Shown here: piece by piece, positions 11,881 to 23,664 of the stretch
How the letters are laid out: every line of letters begins with the position of its first letter
Position numbering within the stretch: the first letter of the stretch is position 1
Assembly (NCBI RefSeq): GCF_902713425.1
Contig: NC_081230.1
Span: 9,194,187 to 9,258,186 of the forward strand
Direction of reading: 5' to 3'
Origin: Acipenser ruthenus
Lineage: Eukaryota; Chordata; Actinopteri; Acipenseriformes; Acipenseridae
DNA length: 64,000 nt
Made by a program: the position numbers and the translations under genes
Notes under the pieces: generated by a model
Database searches by the model: none
What the model was told of the DNA's origin: nothing
The model's input: only the letters and a program-made list of their open reading frames with translations

Positions 11881-12199
11881 AAACCGCCCCCTCTAACCCT
11901 AGGGGCGTACAATTCGAAACTCTACCTGGATTATCCACTTCACAAATTAAATGTGTGAGAGCTGTACACGAATTAAGAGAAGGGAGTCTGCTGCTGTAGG
12001 AGTGTATTTTATTGATTTATTTTGTAATGATGATAAACCATGATGGGAACAGGCCCCTCGGAACCAGTGCTGCCAGTATGTACTGGTCAGAGCTGTTGGG
12101 TTATTGCGTTTAGGGAGGTTGGGGAGCGGGTCCATTAAAAACGTTAAACCGCTTTATTTAAAGACAAGGGTCTGTTGTCTAGACAACTAGCAATTCTAT

Positions 12200-12432
12200 T
12201 ATAGGAGGCTTGATACCAGGAGGTTCAAATCCCACTGACTCGCTGTGTGTGACACGGAGCAAGTCACTTCACCTCTTTGTGCTCCGTCCTTCGGATGAGA
12301 CGTAAAACAAACGAGGTGCTATAGTGACTGTGCAGCAGCAGTTGTTGATGATGCATAGTTCACCCCCTGGTCTCTGTAAATCGCTTTGGATAAAAGCGCC
12401 AGCTAAATGACTCATTCATAATAATATTATTA
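12200..12432 (+). mobile_element. CORE-type SINE, copy 1
   Basis: After a tRNA-like B-box region (GGAGGTTCAAATCCCACTGA) comes the MIR-like core: GTGTGTGACACGGAGCAAGT, CACTTCACCTCTTTGTGCTC, GGATGAGACGTAAAAC. The L2-style tail CGCTTTGGATAAAAGCGCCA, GCTAAATGACT follows, ending in an AT-rich tail. The same order recurs at 18118, 26805, 37232 and 60905, so this is a dispersed family active in the lineage. The CORE-SINE assignment rests on this domain order. Confidence 0.75.
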
Positions 12433-12743
12433 GCCTTGTCTGGGATTGTGCTGAATTGCATGGTGCCCAGTTACACGTAGAGGCCGGTAACTATCTGTTC
12501 CGCTTCCCAGTTCTCACCAGCGAGTCCTGGGATTCTCCGCAGGGCAGGGTGATGTCTGGACAGAACTTCAGTAACGTGACAACCTACTGTTTCCTGCGTG
12601 CAAGCCAAGGTATGCAGCGACACGTGTACCTTCTGCTGGCTTCTAGAATGCGTGTGGACTTGTGCACGGTCCTGCAGCGCGCACAGACAAAGAAATGAGG
12701 TCAGACCTTACCAGAACACGATGTGAAAAAATAAACCCATTGC

Positions 12744-12761
12744 GGGGGGGGGGGGGGGGGC
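12744..12761. repeat. Poly-G run
   Basis: About 18 consecutive G. Similar runs lie at 21298-21314, 28540-28551, 47502-47516 and 51281-51291. They may be partly length-unreliable in sequencing. Confidence 0.8.
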
Positions 12762-14036
12762 ATTGACGTGGCTCTTTCAATATAAAGCTGCAGACTAATA
12801 TTTTTTCAATTAAACCCACACAGCAGATTTTTCAGCCAAGCTTAGGGAGTATGGAGGGCGGTGATACATCGTACAGGCTGTGTAAAAGCCTCTCTCTCAG
12901 GCGCAAGACGTTTCACAGAAGTAATCCCGCCTGTGTTTAATCCCCATGCTAGTCGGTAATGGAGGGTTTAGTAACAGGGACACGGTCATTCATTAGGATA
13001 AACGCTCTGCATTTCTGTGGGTCAGCGGTCCCACCTCATATGAGTAAATCGGTGCTGTTGGCAGGGCACATTTACCATTTAAAAATGCTAGTTCTTGTAT
13101 TGAAGCACAGTACACTCCGCTACAGTTTAGCAGGGTGTGTGAGGAACGGTCATGTGAGTCAATGGGGTGGTGGAGAGGATCGGGGATTGGACACCCCATG
13201 GCTGGATTGCATGTGTGCTAAAGACTAGAACACAAATAGTCATTAGCGCATTTTTTAAATTAAACATGCCCAATAAAAGGTGCCAAACCAGAAACACAAT
13301 TACAAAGTCGTTTACTTTTCGCTTTAGAATCGTAATAAAAAAAACACATAAAAACAAGACAAATAAATTGGGCTCATGGCGGTTTGGATCTTCTTCCGGG
13401 GTACAGGCAGTCTCTTCATATCGAAAGAGGTTTCTTATTAAATCTCACAGCACTGCATAAGGCGTTACCTGGAAACCAAAGACGGGGGGTTCAAACGGCA
13501 CAGCATGCGGAACAGCTGTTATGCTAACGAGAAGGGAATTCATTTCAAGCCTCGAGGATTCTACCTTCCAAAAATAAAACACAGCAACACAGAGCGCCGA
13601 GACGCGCAGTCAGCCCCCGATCCCCGAGAACTGTTCATTACGAGACGAGGACCGATTGTACCTTCATGCTTCGAGCAGCAGGTCGACTGATAACAAGGAT
13701 GAACATGACGCAGCCCCGCGGGTTCACACCTGCGCACCCATGATTAACCTGCTCTGAATAAGGAGAAGAAACATTCTTAATCTCTTAACTGTGCCACCAG
13801 GGACCCGTTGTGATGGATTTGTGAGAGACAATAAAATGGTGATTTATTGAGATCCTGGTCGAATCACAGGCGAGGATAATAATTCAAATCTTTCTTCACG
13901 CTGCAGGATTTTAATTTTAATTTTTTTTTTGCATTCAGACAGTGATGTTATTAGGCGGTCAAAACGTCACTGCCTGATGAGTAAATTATTCTGAGGGGCT
14001 ATAAATACATTGGCTGAACTAATACAGCAGTGTGCA

Positions 14037-14390
14037 TGTGTATCAGAGCAACCCCTTGCTTCTGTATCAGAGCACCCCCTTGCTTCTGTATCAGAGCACC
14101 CCATTGCTTCTGTGTCAGAGCACCCCATTGCTTCTGTGTCAGAGCACCCCATTGCTCCTGTGTCAGAGCACCCCATTGCTTCTGTATCAGAGCACCCCAT
14201 TGCTCCTGTGTCAGAGCACCCCATTGCTTCTGTTCAGAGCACCCCATTGCTTCTGTGTCAGAGCACCCCATTGCTTCTGTGTCAGAGCACCCCATTGCTT
14301 CTGTGTCAGAGCACCCCATTGCTTCTGTGTCAGAGCACCCCATTGCTTCTGCGTCAGAGCACCCCATTGCTTCTGTGTCAGAGCACCCCA
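14037..14390. repeat. 24-bp coding-like minisatellite 3' of MYG1
   Basis: About 15 tandem copies of a 24-base unit centred on TCAGAGCACCCCATTGCTTC, with a few variants and one unit a base short. Because the unit is a multiple of three, most frames stay open on both strands, which explains five overlapping open frames here. There is no start context, splice site or conserved protein to suggest a gene. It ends about 120 bases past the MYG1 stop codon and about 50 bases past its likely poly(A) signal. Confidence 0.9.
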
Positions 14391-14442
14391 ACAACACTGG
14401 CCCTTCTACAAAAAACAATAATTAAACCAATATATATCTGTA

Positions 14443-14448
14443 TTTATT
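14443..14448 (-). terminator. MYG1: MYG1 polyadenylation signal
   Basis: TTTATT on the plus strand gives AATAAA on the minus strand about 60 bases past the MYG1 stop; an overlapping second copy follows at 14447. This implies a very short 3' UTR. Confidence 0.6.
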
Positions 14449-14509
14449 TATTACAAAAACACAGGATGCAGCTCGCTGGTGCCGTTGGTTCGGTCCAGTG
14501 CGGTTCAGG

Positions 14510-17500
14510 TTAGTTGCCATTGGCAGAGGATTTGGCTGCCCCCTTCAGGGTGTGCCGTGCCATGGCCAGCGCCCCCTCTCTGGTCCGGTTGCCCCCGATG
14601 AAGCCGCTGGCATGAACGAAAACGCAGCCTGGGATCCCGCTGAGTGTTGAGAGGGCTTCGTCACGCACCCCACGCCACGCCTCCGGGAGAGACAGCCTGC
14701 ACACAAACACACACACATGCTTAGTGAGCCAACACCACTGCAGAGTCTCACAGAATAAGCAAGCTCAGTCACGTGACTGTAAGCTGCCAGTAGGAAGCAA
14801 CACTAACAAGCTAACCTAACTGGCTAACTGATCCGGAAGCGAGTAAATTCAACAAACACGCTGCAGGTTTAGTCTTGCTGGGCTTTTTTCTTTTGATATT
14901 TTAAAATATCTTTTTTATAATCATCGTTACATGTTTTGTATATTTAGAAAAAGCTGAAAGAGACCGAAGCCGGATTAGAAAGAGATTGCATTGACCGACT
15001 AAGCCACCCTGAAATAAAATGTCAGGTTTCTTAAACTCCTGTCTGGGATTACAAAAAAGAACCGCTTCTAAATAATCAATTCTATGCCTGTCACAATGCA
15101 GGTTTAAAATCTCCAATACCCGAGTCGTAACATCACACAATGCAGAACATCCCTCCCCACCTGCTACTAGAATTGCATGCAATGTTTAGTCTTGCAGAAC
15201 ATTGATTTATTCATGTTTGGAAATAAAAGGCTGGTTTGATGGTTCAAAACATCTTTTCAGCCCTGGAATTGGTCTTCAGCCAAACAAAGGCACTGAAATT
15301 CCTTTTGATTTCGAATCGGGAAAATGCCAGCGGAGACGAAAATGTCACCGTCGTCTCGAACACGCTTCACTGCAGCAAGAAATGACTCTGAAATGGCTCA
15401 GATTCTTCAATAATTAGTACTTTGAATCTGGTAAAGACCACACTGAAGATTCACTCTCCCTGTGCTGCAGGTATTCGGACCCCAACTGGAATCCTTTTGC
15501 TGCACGGAAGACTTTTAAAAAGGGGTCACAGTTTTGAAAAGGAAAACAAAAAACACACCGCTATTCATTTTAGGGGGAAAAAAATGAAAACAGCCACACT
15601 TCCAGGTTTTTTGGCGGGGTCGAAACTCAATCTGCAAATGTCTATCCTGAAACCTGTGTCTAATTTTATAGCCAAGTACTACTGATCCGCACAAATATAC
15701 TAGACCATTAGACTAGCTGGCCACTGCATGCTCAGGTTTGGAGAGAGCAAGCCGACGTTATTTCACAGCTTGTATGTGCCTTTGAGGGCTGAGGTGTAAC
15801 GAGAGATGCTTGTTAAAACAGCGTTCAATACTATGCAGCCAAACCTCATCACTTACAGTCCCTGGAGAGAGACACAGAGCGCTCTGGCAACACTGAAGAG
15901 ATGGTTGTGTTTTTCGGGAAGGAAATTGATTTTATTTAAGATCAATTATGTGCACTTAGGGAAGAAGTGACCTTGATTCTGAGGCATCACTAACTTTAGA
16001 CACTCCAATTCTGAAGATTTACAGAGACGTGGATAGGAAACAGATATAAAACTATTAGGACCTTTCGTCTCTGTGGTCTCTCCAAGGAAATCCGTTCCTT
16101 TGCATTATTAGATTCCGGCACCCTTTGGAGCTAAGGAATGTCCGTACCAAGTTCCAAGCACAATTAGATTAACAGTAGGTAAACAAGCAAGCGCGACACA
16201 CACACACACCCCTGCACTATTTTCACCCAGGCTAGATGCAAAATAGAGAAACTTCTGAATTTACAAGAGCGGAGAATCACAGTTTATACTCTTTGATGTA
16301 CACTTGGCATATTATGCAGAAAAAGTGGACACTATAAAAAAAATAAACAGCAGGGGGCAAACTGGATAAAATGACTTGATTGCAGCAGTCGCTTGATTAG
16401 GAAACGGCCCACAGATGCATTCATCAATACTTAACTGTCAAGAGTACTTAAACCCAGTGACTGGGTTTGCAGATCTGCTCAACGCATCTCACTGCTGCAG
16501 CCACCGGCTCACAAACAACGTCTGAACAAGCAATGAGGCGCTCGGGGAGGGGAGGGGGAGGGGGAGGGGGAGGGGGAGGGGGGTCGAGAGTGATTGGCAC
16601 TCCTTTAAGGGGTGGGGGGGGGGGGTGGGGGCAGTGATCATGTTAGCAGTGCCGATAGGAAGTATGATTTTAAAAGCTTTTTTTAAAGGGAGGGCACTAA
16701 TGATGTTGCTAGGGCTAACAAGCAGTTAAGAACTTTTATATTTTAAAAGCTTTGGTTTGCACCTTAAAAAAAGAGGGGTGTGGAAGCTCCTTGTAGCTGA
16801 AATATGATTTGATTTTATAGGGCTTGGTTATTCCCGTTCCCCCAGGGTGAAGCGATTCATCAAATCCCTTTGGAAGAAGGAGGCAGGCAGGCAGGCATGT
16901 GGGTTTCCATAGAGAAGTCATGGATTGGTGCCGCCTCTCCAGTCTGCCTCCTGGGATACAAAGAGACTAATTACCCTTACCAAGCACCTGCAGAGTGAGA
17001 ACCGGCAGAGGAAAGCGAGTTTAACCTCTCTCCCTCTCTCCCTCTCTCTCTCCTCTCTCCGAGGCTCCCAGTGGAGCTCTTTAAAATCAGTGCAAGATTG
17101 CACAGGTCTGCCAGAATGCCCGAAGCCGTATCCTGTCCCCCGCAGGGACCCCAATTCAGCAGCCGGCAGGGTTAATCAGGAGCTCACTGTGGAGAACAGA
17201 GCAGCCTTGGGAAGGGAAGATCCTTGTTATTGATCGGGTCTGCTAACCGGACAGGCAGGCAGGCACACAGGGGAGGGGGAAGGACTCGGTTTTATTTTAA
17301 TCTAAAGTTAACGCGCCTAAATTCCCCCCCTGGTAAGCAAATCAACTGAAAACACACCCTCGAGCAGCAGTGCGTCGCCATTGAGGTGTTCGTGTTTCAA
17401 TCCACACAGCAGAAACAAAAAATAAGAACACGCTGTTAATAAACTGATTGACAGAATGGACAGATCCTGTCACGGCACACAGTCTAGTGCATAAACACTG

Positions 17501-20500
17501 CCTCTGGATTAACAAGCAAATCTCGGGCAATGGTGAAATTATTAAGAGCAGTATAGGACATCTGAATCCAGGATATTAGGTAGGATACAGGGATGGAAAT
17601 AAGACTCCCAATGCATAGCAGTATGCTCCATTCCTGGTTTTGCTAGGAGTTTAATGGAGCACTCCTGAGGTTGTTAGCTATGGGGCAAACCAAGCACATA
17701 TTAAAAGTAGGTAACGCGGCTATGCAATAGGAGTCTTATTTCTACCCCTGTGATAGTCATACTGTATAATAATTCATGACAGAGACAGTGAGAAGCATGG
17801 AGTAGGGGCGTGGGGACGGCACGCATCCTCTCGGTGAGCTGGTTCTGGTTCTGGTTCTGTTTTGCAATCCTGACCTGTTCTGGAAGGTGTGGGGCCCGGC
17901 TGGCACGCACTGCACCCTCCACTGCCCGCTCTGGTCGGGGTACAGAACAAACTTGACGGTGGGCTCGATGCCCAGCTCCTGCTCCAGATTGAAGAGATGC
18001 TCTTTCCACGGACAGCCCCCCTGCGTGAACACCACCACCTCGCCCCCCACGTCCACCTGAAAGACACGAGGATGACATCAGCGCAGACACTACCAGAGCT
18101 CTGTTATTACTGATCCAACGCCACTTACACTAGGGGGAGAACTGGGCATCACAACTGCTGCAGAGTCACTTCCAATAGGACCTCGTTTGTTTTACGTCTC
18201 AACCGAAGGACGGAGCACAAGGAGGTGAAGTGACTGGGAGTCAGTGGCTGAGCCGGGACTGAACCTCCAAGCCCCTTTCTCTAACCACCAGACCACCGAG
18301 CCTCCTCCCAGAGTAGATCTGAAGGTATCGGGAACGCCACTAAAACATCGAAGTTCTTAAACAAGAACGGTTCTACGAATTCACATTTCATTTGTATACT
18401 GTAACTTCTAGCAACACATAATAGGCAATGCAATCTGTTTGTTTTTTTTTCAGAATATCCCTCCCAGCAGTTGTTCATTCTGCCTGATCGTGTCCCTTGC
18501 AATTTATTAAGGTCATTGTGGTCAATGAACAATTATCACAGCTGTCTCGTACTAAATTATTCAGAGATAGACTCTGTAGACGGGACATATTGAGTTGTGA
18601 AGAATACCGAGAGCCCATTCCAGACCTGTACAGAGTGATCAGCAAACAGTGTGTGAACAGGTATGGATTCATTTTGTTAGCTACTTTTAATATGACATCA
18701 CTGCTTATAGCAACGCAGTGGTCGTTTACAGCTGTGGCCAAAAGGTTTGCATCGCCTAGAATTTTATTCATCGTGTAATGAAAGAAACGACAAAATGACA
18801 TCGCAAAAGTCTACCGGAAACCACAACAGTCGTATTTCACGTTAGATTTTGAAAATGTCACCTTTTTCAATTTGCCAGTTTTTCATGAAGTACATGGAAA
18901 ACTACAAAGCAGCGTGTAATTCAATATGTTAACGTAACATTATTCAGCAGGTTTCACTCGGCTTTCCGAATCACAATTAGTTGATTCTATAGGACGAGGA
19001 AATCCCTTTGGTCACAGCTCTGTTGCAACACAGCCAGGCACCTCATCCCGGGTTCGAATGGCCTCCTCGACCAGGGAGCGAGCTGGAAGCCAGGACCTGT
19101 GGTAGAAATCCAGCCGGTCCAGGAACTCCTCCCCCACCATCTCCATGGCCTTGTGGAAGCCAGCCTGGAAGAGAGCAGAGGTCAGTGCTACTGCAAAGCT
19201 GGGAATGATGGAAATAAGACTCCCGTTGCACAGCAGCGTGATCCATTCTCCTGGTTTTGCTGCGAGTTTAATAAGACACCTGAGCTTGTTGCTGTACCTA
19301 CACACTGCGGCTAATCAAGCTTGTAGTAAAACCTGGAATAGGTGAAACTGCTTTGCATTGGGAGTCTCATATCCATCCCTGTACTTTAACCTTGGAGTGC
19401 TGCTTAGTATGGGTGATCCGAGTTGCTACCAATATTTGATATTGTTTAGGAAATGAAACACGATCTTACAAGGGTAGAGGCCAAGGTAATTATTTTTTAC
19501 TGAATATTGGATTAGTCTTTGTGAATAACAATACTTTTTAATCATATTGCAAGTGAGTCTTTCACCTCAGACCCTGCAGCCCTGAGACAGATGAGAAGAG
19601 ACAGAGAGGGGCAGGGGGGCAACACAGGAGAGCACAGCACTGACACATCCGTTTAGTCTCAACACAGGGAAACGCGGCGCTGAATAAAACATCACTCTGA
19701 ACCAGCAGCTGCGACAAGGAGGCTGCAGTCCCTCCATTTTTATTAGCGTAATTATATGCACCATGCACCTTTTTGTACTGCGAAGTAAATTCAGGCTCAC
19801 TGGGGGAAACCTGCTATGGAAATATAACGTTTGTATACACTCAAGACTCCTGGCTGCCACAGTACTACAGGAGGTATACATTATGAAAAGACTTTTCAGA
19901 CCCCCACCTTGGTCCCCGGCACTACTCTTTCTATGGACAGTGGGGGTGTCGGTGACAGAGCTGCTCACCTGTGTGTCCTGGTCCTTATCGTTCCAGCGAG
20001 GGTTCAGGTGCCCCACGCGGGAGCTCAGGTTGCTGGTCACGGTGTAGCGTGGCTCCTCATCCCACTGTGAGATGCCGTTATCAATGGCGTCTATCTCCTC
20101 CACGAAGTTCTCATAGACCTGCAGACAGAGAGTCAACAACATCAGCTCTGTGGTCTAGGGAAGAGAACTCCACTCTCAACACTGCAGAGCGCTCTAGTAG
20201 TATAGGAAAGAGAACTCCACTCTCAACACTGCAGAGCGCTCTAGTAGTATAGGAAAGAGAACTCCACTCTCAACACTGCAGAGCGCTCTAGTAGTACAGG
20301 AAAGAGAACTCCACTCTCAACACTGCAGAGCGCTCTAGTAGTACAGGAAAGAGAACTCCACTCTCAACACTGCAGAGCACTCTAGTAGTACAGGAAAGAG
20401 AACTCCACTCCACACTGCAGACCATTGCTATATCAAAGATAATTCCGAATATAAATGAATGTCCAATTGTATTTACTTTTTGGGGGAAGACAACAAAACT

Positions 20501-20846
20501 ATTACATGAGCGATCGTAGGGCAGTGTTTCTGATGCCCAGCCCTGCTCCTGAGCCCCACTGCCTCCCAGCTCACCTTGTCGTACAGCACCTGTACCTCCG
20601 GGTCCCCCTCCTCTCTCTCCAGCCTCTGTGCGAGGACGCGCTGTCCGAAGTGCAGGTAGACCAGCCCGGCGCTGCTCAGCTTAGTAACCCAGCGTTTCTC
20701 GGGCCGCAGGCTGTGGAACGTCTCGCTGAACGACCTGAGAGGAGAGGAAGGGGTTAACAGCGGGCAAGGGGGCGAGGGTCTGCCCTTGGAACTCTACCCG
20801 AAACCAGTCTTTCACCTGGGTTACAATCTGAGGGTGTATTAAAGTC

Positions 20847-20907
<61 letters not shown>

Positions 20908-22554
20908 TAAACAATCACTAATTTGCCTATTTTGACAATTTCCCAAGATTTTCAGTTCCAGTGGTTTGATTTTAATCCGCACAGCCAATCACAACCACAG
21001 AAGCAGCAGGGTGTTCTAATACATGCGCACAGCGCTGTATGCATCTATCTGTGACTGAGCTTCTGTGATTGAGCGTGTTGAAGTTCTGGGTGAGGAGGAG
21101 AGAGAGAAGGAGAGGGAGGGGTTGGTTGTATACAGAAGCCCAGGCTCCGAGGGGCTTTCTCAGTCTCTCTCACCTCTGATGGTGGTCGTATCGATGCCTC
21201 TTGGGGTCAAACTCCCCCCCAACATCCACCACCACGTCACACTCCGACAGCAGGGCAGGGTCCCGGGTTCGAACGATCTCGGCATCCTGGGAGAGATGGG
21301 GGGGGGGGGGGGGGATGAGACTGGGAATCAGCAAATGCCTTTAATACCTGTGTGACAACAAACGTGTTCACTGTTCCTACTGAAATAAGAGAGGAAAATA
21401 TATAACACAACACAGCCGCCAGCGTGAGTCCTCATCTACTGTAATTTATTTTATTTTAGACGTAAAAAACGAATCGTTTTTTACGGTAAAACGGAAATTA
21501 AAGTTTATAACCGAAAAAACAAATTAAATTCGTGCAGGCAAGGGAACGGGACATACCAATAGTATACACGTATCGTTTTTAGGGTTCTCTTTTTATAACG
21601 AGGCGTCATAAAAGCATCCTGAATTTGCAGAATTAACAGCTGCACCGAGGCTTCACTTTTGCGGTTAACAACACGAGAGTACGTTACAGTTCAAGAGAGC
21701 ATTACAAATAACACAGGCTGATGATGCCAGCTACAAATGAGTTGTAGTCAATTTAGCATTATTTATGTTCTTTTCATCGATAAACCCGTTTACAAACCTG
21801 AAAACAAAACCGCCCTAGACATCTGAACACCCGGACTAAGTAAGAAGCCGCGGTTACCGCATTGTGGGGCTGTGTCAGAATCAGTCATGACTTCTGATTT
21901 GTGTTGCTATATTAAAATTATTAAGCGATGTTAATATGATCCGTCTACAGGCGTGCAGCGAGGAGCCAGCGCTGTGACGTCACGTTCTGGGGTATAATCC
22001 TTTACATGCCTACAAAACTTGTTTTGTGTGTGCGTGTGTTTGAATAAAAAATAACGCTTAAAAATATGTCAACAGCAACACTGCCGGAGATTTTCAATTG
22101 TGGAACGCGTTGTTATGAAAAAAAACTACACGCCTCGCATGTCGCGCCATTAGTAAGCCAGTTGTCGTGCTTGCGTCGTGCTAATCGGTGGCTTTTCTTT
22201 TGTTGGATTTGGTTTCCTTTATAAACAGCAGACTCGACCTACCTTATACTCCGGTAGTTGTCGAAGTAAGAAGCACGCTAGCACCTCGTCGCAATGAAAA
22301 GTCCCGTTGTGAGTCCCAATCCTAAGAACAGCCGGCATCTTCAGTCCGCAAACACGCTTCGCTGCGGGGGGTGGCATGTGGGTGTCACCGCGGCTTAGGG
22401 CGGCGCTGGGTCCGGTTTTAACGGTGTAGGAATTATCAAGAGGTCGGTCACCGGTCCCGCGGAGAGCGTACGATGCGGGGCTGAATCTGCGACACGCAAC
22501 GGGGGCGAGAACACGCTGGATGCGGGGAAAGAGAAACATGCGGAACCGAAACAC
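14510..22554 (-). CDS. MYG1: MYG1 exonuclease, complete
   Basis: MYG1 is a 3'-5' RNA exonuclease of the DHH-like metal-dependent superfamily, found in nucleus/nucleolus and mitochondria, where it helps match RNA processing in both. Seven coding exons on the minus strand: 22554-22243, 21286-21174, 20734-20575, 20118-19969, 19164-19042, 18056-17875 and 14696-14510. Phases agree at all junctions and the total is 1227 bases (408 aa; human 376). The start at 22554 gives an Arg-rich, acid-poor N-terminus (MFRFRMFLF...), fitting a mitochondrial presequence; a later Met at residue 73 could give a nuclear form. Diagnostic motifs are [12 protein letters not shown] (79-90), [37 protein letters not shown] and [13 protein letters not shown] near the end. 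All expected metal ligands appear present. It faces AAAS tail to tail as in human, though an LRRC3-like gene lies between. Intron 3 carries a 47-bp minisatellite, and introns hold MITEs and a SINE. Confidence 0.95.
16543..16582. repeat. (GGGGGA)n array, G-quadruplex prone, in MYG1 intron 6
   Basis: Six or more runs of four to six G separated by A, followed 30 bases on by a second long G stretch (16609-16632). Confidence 0.8.
17590..17750. mobile_element. Palindromic MITE, family A (copy 3), in MYG1 intron 6
   Basis: Starts GGGATGGAAATAAGACTCCC and ends TATGCAATAGGAGTCTTATT plus TCTACCCCTG, an imperfect reverse complement. It lies about 120 bases from MYG1 exon 6. Confidence 0.75.
18118..18305 (-). 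mobile_element. CORE-type SINE, copy 2 (reverse)
   Basis: Reverse complement of the family at 12200, with GTTTTACGTCTCAACCGAAG and GACGGAGCACAAGGAGGTGA, then the box-B part (CGGGACTGAACCTCCAAG). The tail is truncated. It lies in MYG1 intron 5, about 60 bases from exon 6. Confidence 0.75.
18728..19022. mobile_element. Tc1/mariner-like MITE, family B (copy 1)
   Basis: Left end CAGCTGTGGCCAAAAGGTTT and a degenerate right end GGTCACAGCTCTG frame about 295 bases. The inside shares AAGTCTACCGGAAACC, AATATGTTAACGTAACATTA and TTCAGCAGGTTTCA with copies at 40733, 49009, 50680 and 62639. No transposase. It abuts MYG1 exon 5. Confidence 0.65.
19207..19381. mobile_element. Palindromic MITE, family A (copy 4), in MYG1 intron 4
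   Basis: GATGGAAATAAGACTCCCGT at the left pairs with GCATTGGGAGTCTCATATCC at the right. The inner arms (CTGGTTTTGC versus GTAAAACCTGG) also pair. It starts about 40 bases upstream of exon 5. Confidence 0.75.
20158..20425. repeat. 47-bp minisatellite in MYG1 intron 3
   Basis: Between five and six near-identical 47-base units (start points 20164, 20211, 20258, 20305, 20352, 20399) carrying AGAACTCCACTCTCAACACT and GCAGAGCGCTCTAGTAGTA. The array begins about 40 bases upstream of the exon 4 acceptor, so it fills the usual branch-point zone of that intron. Confidence 0.92.
20848..20905. repeat. (AAT)n microsatellite in MYG1 intron 2
   Basis: About 19 units between exons 2 and 3. Confidence 0.9.
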
Positions 22555-23335
22555 ACACGGACGGGTTTCCTGGGCTTATTCATTCCGGTTCGAGTGTTTC
22601 CACCCGGACAGTATTAACGGAAGAGCCTTTTGTTTTGTTGTTAACGCTGAACTTTGCAAAGTTGAAAAAAAAAAAATAATAAAAATAATTTAAAAGAAAT
22701 CCGGCCACACTTCAGGGAATTACTTTATATGACTTGACCAAAAACGAGCGCAAAATTTGGGGAAACACTGTGAGACCAGCCATGCAGAATGTGGACAGCT
22801 GCACCTTATCAATGCAGACTATATTTAAGACAGAAACAAGCAATGACTATGTACCGCAAGCTGTGAGCTGACCAAACGAGTATTTTAAACAAGATCTCGG
22901 ATGTGCCACACGTGTTTTATTGTATTGTATTATATTGTTTATTCAATTTCAAGCAATGCACGAGGGTTTGGAGCTAGGAGAGGGCAGTGTGGTGAATAAG
23001 ATTGAACTAAACAGTTTTGAATAGAATTTGATTTTTGCAAACAGTAAGATTTTTTTTAAATCTATACATTACGTTTCTAACCCAGGTATATATACATACA
23101 GCGCGTATACATTTCAGAACTAAATTCACACGTTTGTTCCAATGAGATACAAACTCGAATTGCAGTTCTATTACCTCGCCACTGGGTGTCAGCATTGCTG
23201 TGGAATTACAAAGAACTGAAGCCTGCATTGAGCATATTTATAAAAGTCTCATATAGAAACATGGATTCTGACATTTTTCATAATATCTACATAATATATA
23301 AGCATTGCATTGTCGATGTTTGATTTGCAAAACCG

Positions 23336-23450
23336 AGGTCCTACTGCAAGCGACTCTGCAGCAGCAGTTGTGATGCATAGTTCACCCCCCTAGCCTCTGT
23401 AAATCGCTGTGGATAAAAGTGTCTGCTAAATGACTAATTCGTAATAATAA
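23336..23450 (+). mobile_element. CORE-type SINE, 3' fragment (copy 3)
   Basis: Only the tail half is present: GCAGCAGCAGTTGTGATGCA, TAGTTCACCC, TCGCTGTGGATAAAAGTGTC, TGCTAAATGACTAATTCGTA. It is 5'-truncated relative to the copies at 12200 and 26805. Confidence 0.7.
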
Positions 23451-23664
23451 ATATATATTTTAATACAATATAATGTTATCATATATGCACTTGCACGATA
23501 CACGTTGCGATGTGTTATATGTTAAACAGCATAATCTTCGACAGATAGATGGGTTTAAAAAATGCACACGTGTTTTACTTTATCCAAACACGCTGCAGTA
23601 ACTGGATCGAGCAATTATCAATTAGCTTCTATTGACTCAATTGAATGAGCGTGCGGGCCGCGTG

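Larger units (their letters stand above)
5712..14035. other. Intergenic region, repeat-rich, no gene recognised
   Basis: Between the LRRC3-like gene and the minisatellite 3' of MYG1. Long open frames here are short or caused by simple repeats. It holds a family A MITE (6641), a LINE-like 3' end with (AAT)n tail (about 8480-8970), four long trinucleotide tracts, a TCTG tract and a CORE-SINE (12200). A CpG-richer patch at about 9800-10320 is discussed as a possible distal promoter. Nothing protein-coding could be supported. Confidence 0.6.

Noticed and set aside
12200-12240. Possible tRNA gene (B-box-like GGTTCAAATCC)
   Set aside because: It is the head of a CORE-SINE with a core and LINE-type tail following. 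No cloverleaf could be drawn. The same holds at 26850, 34970 and 37400.
14037-14390. Possible CRISPR array (regular direct repeats)
   Set aside because: Units are directly tandem with no unique spacers, and the window is vertebrate. The 47-bp array at 20158 fails in the same way.
14010-14513. Five overlapping repetitive open frames of 85-167 residues
   Set aside because: All are translations of a 24-bp minisatellite whose period is divisible by three. No start context, splice signals or family resemblance.
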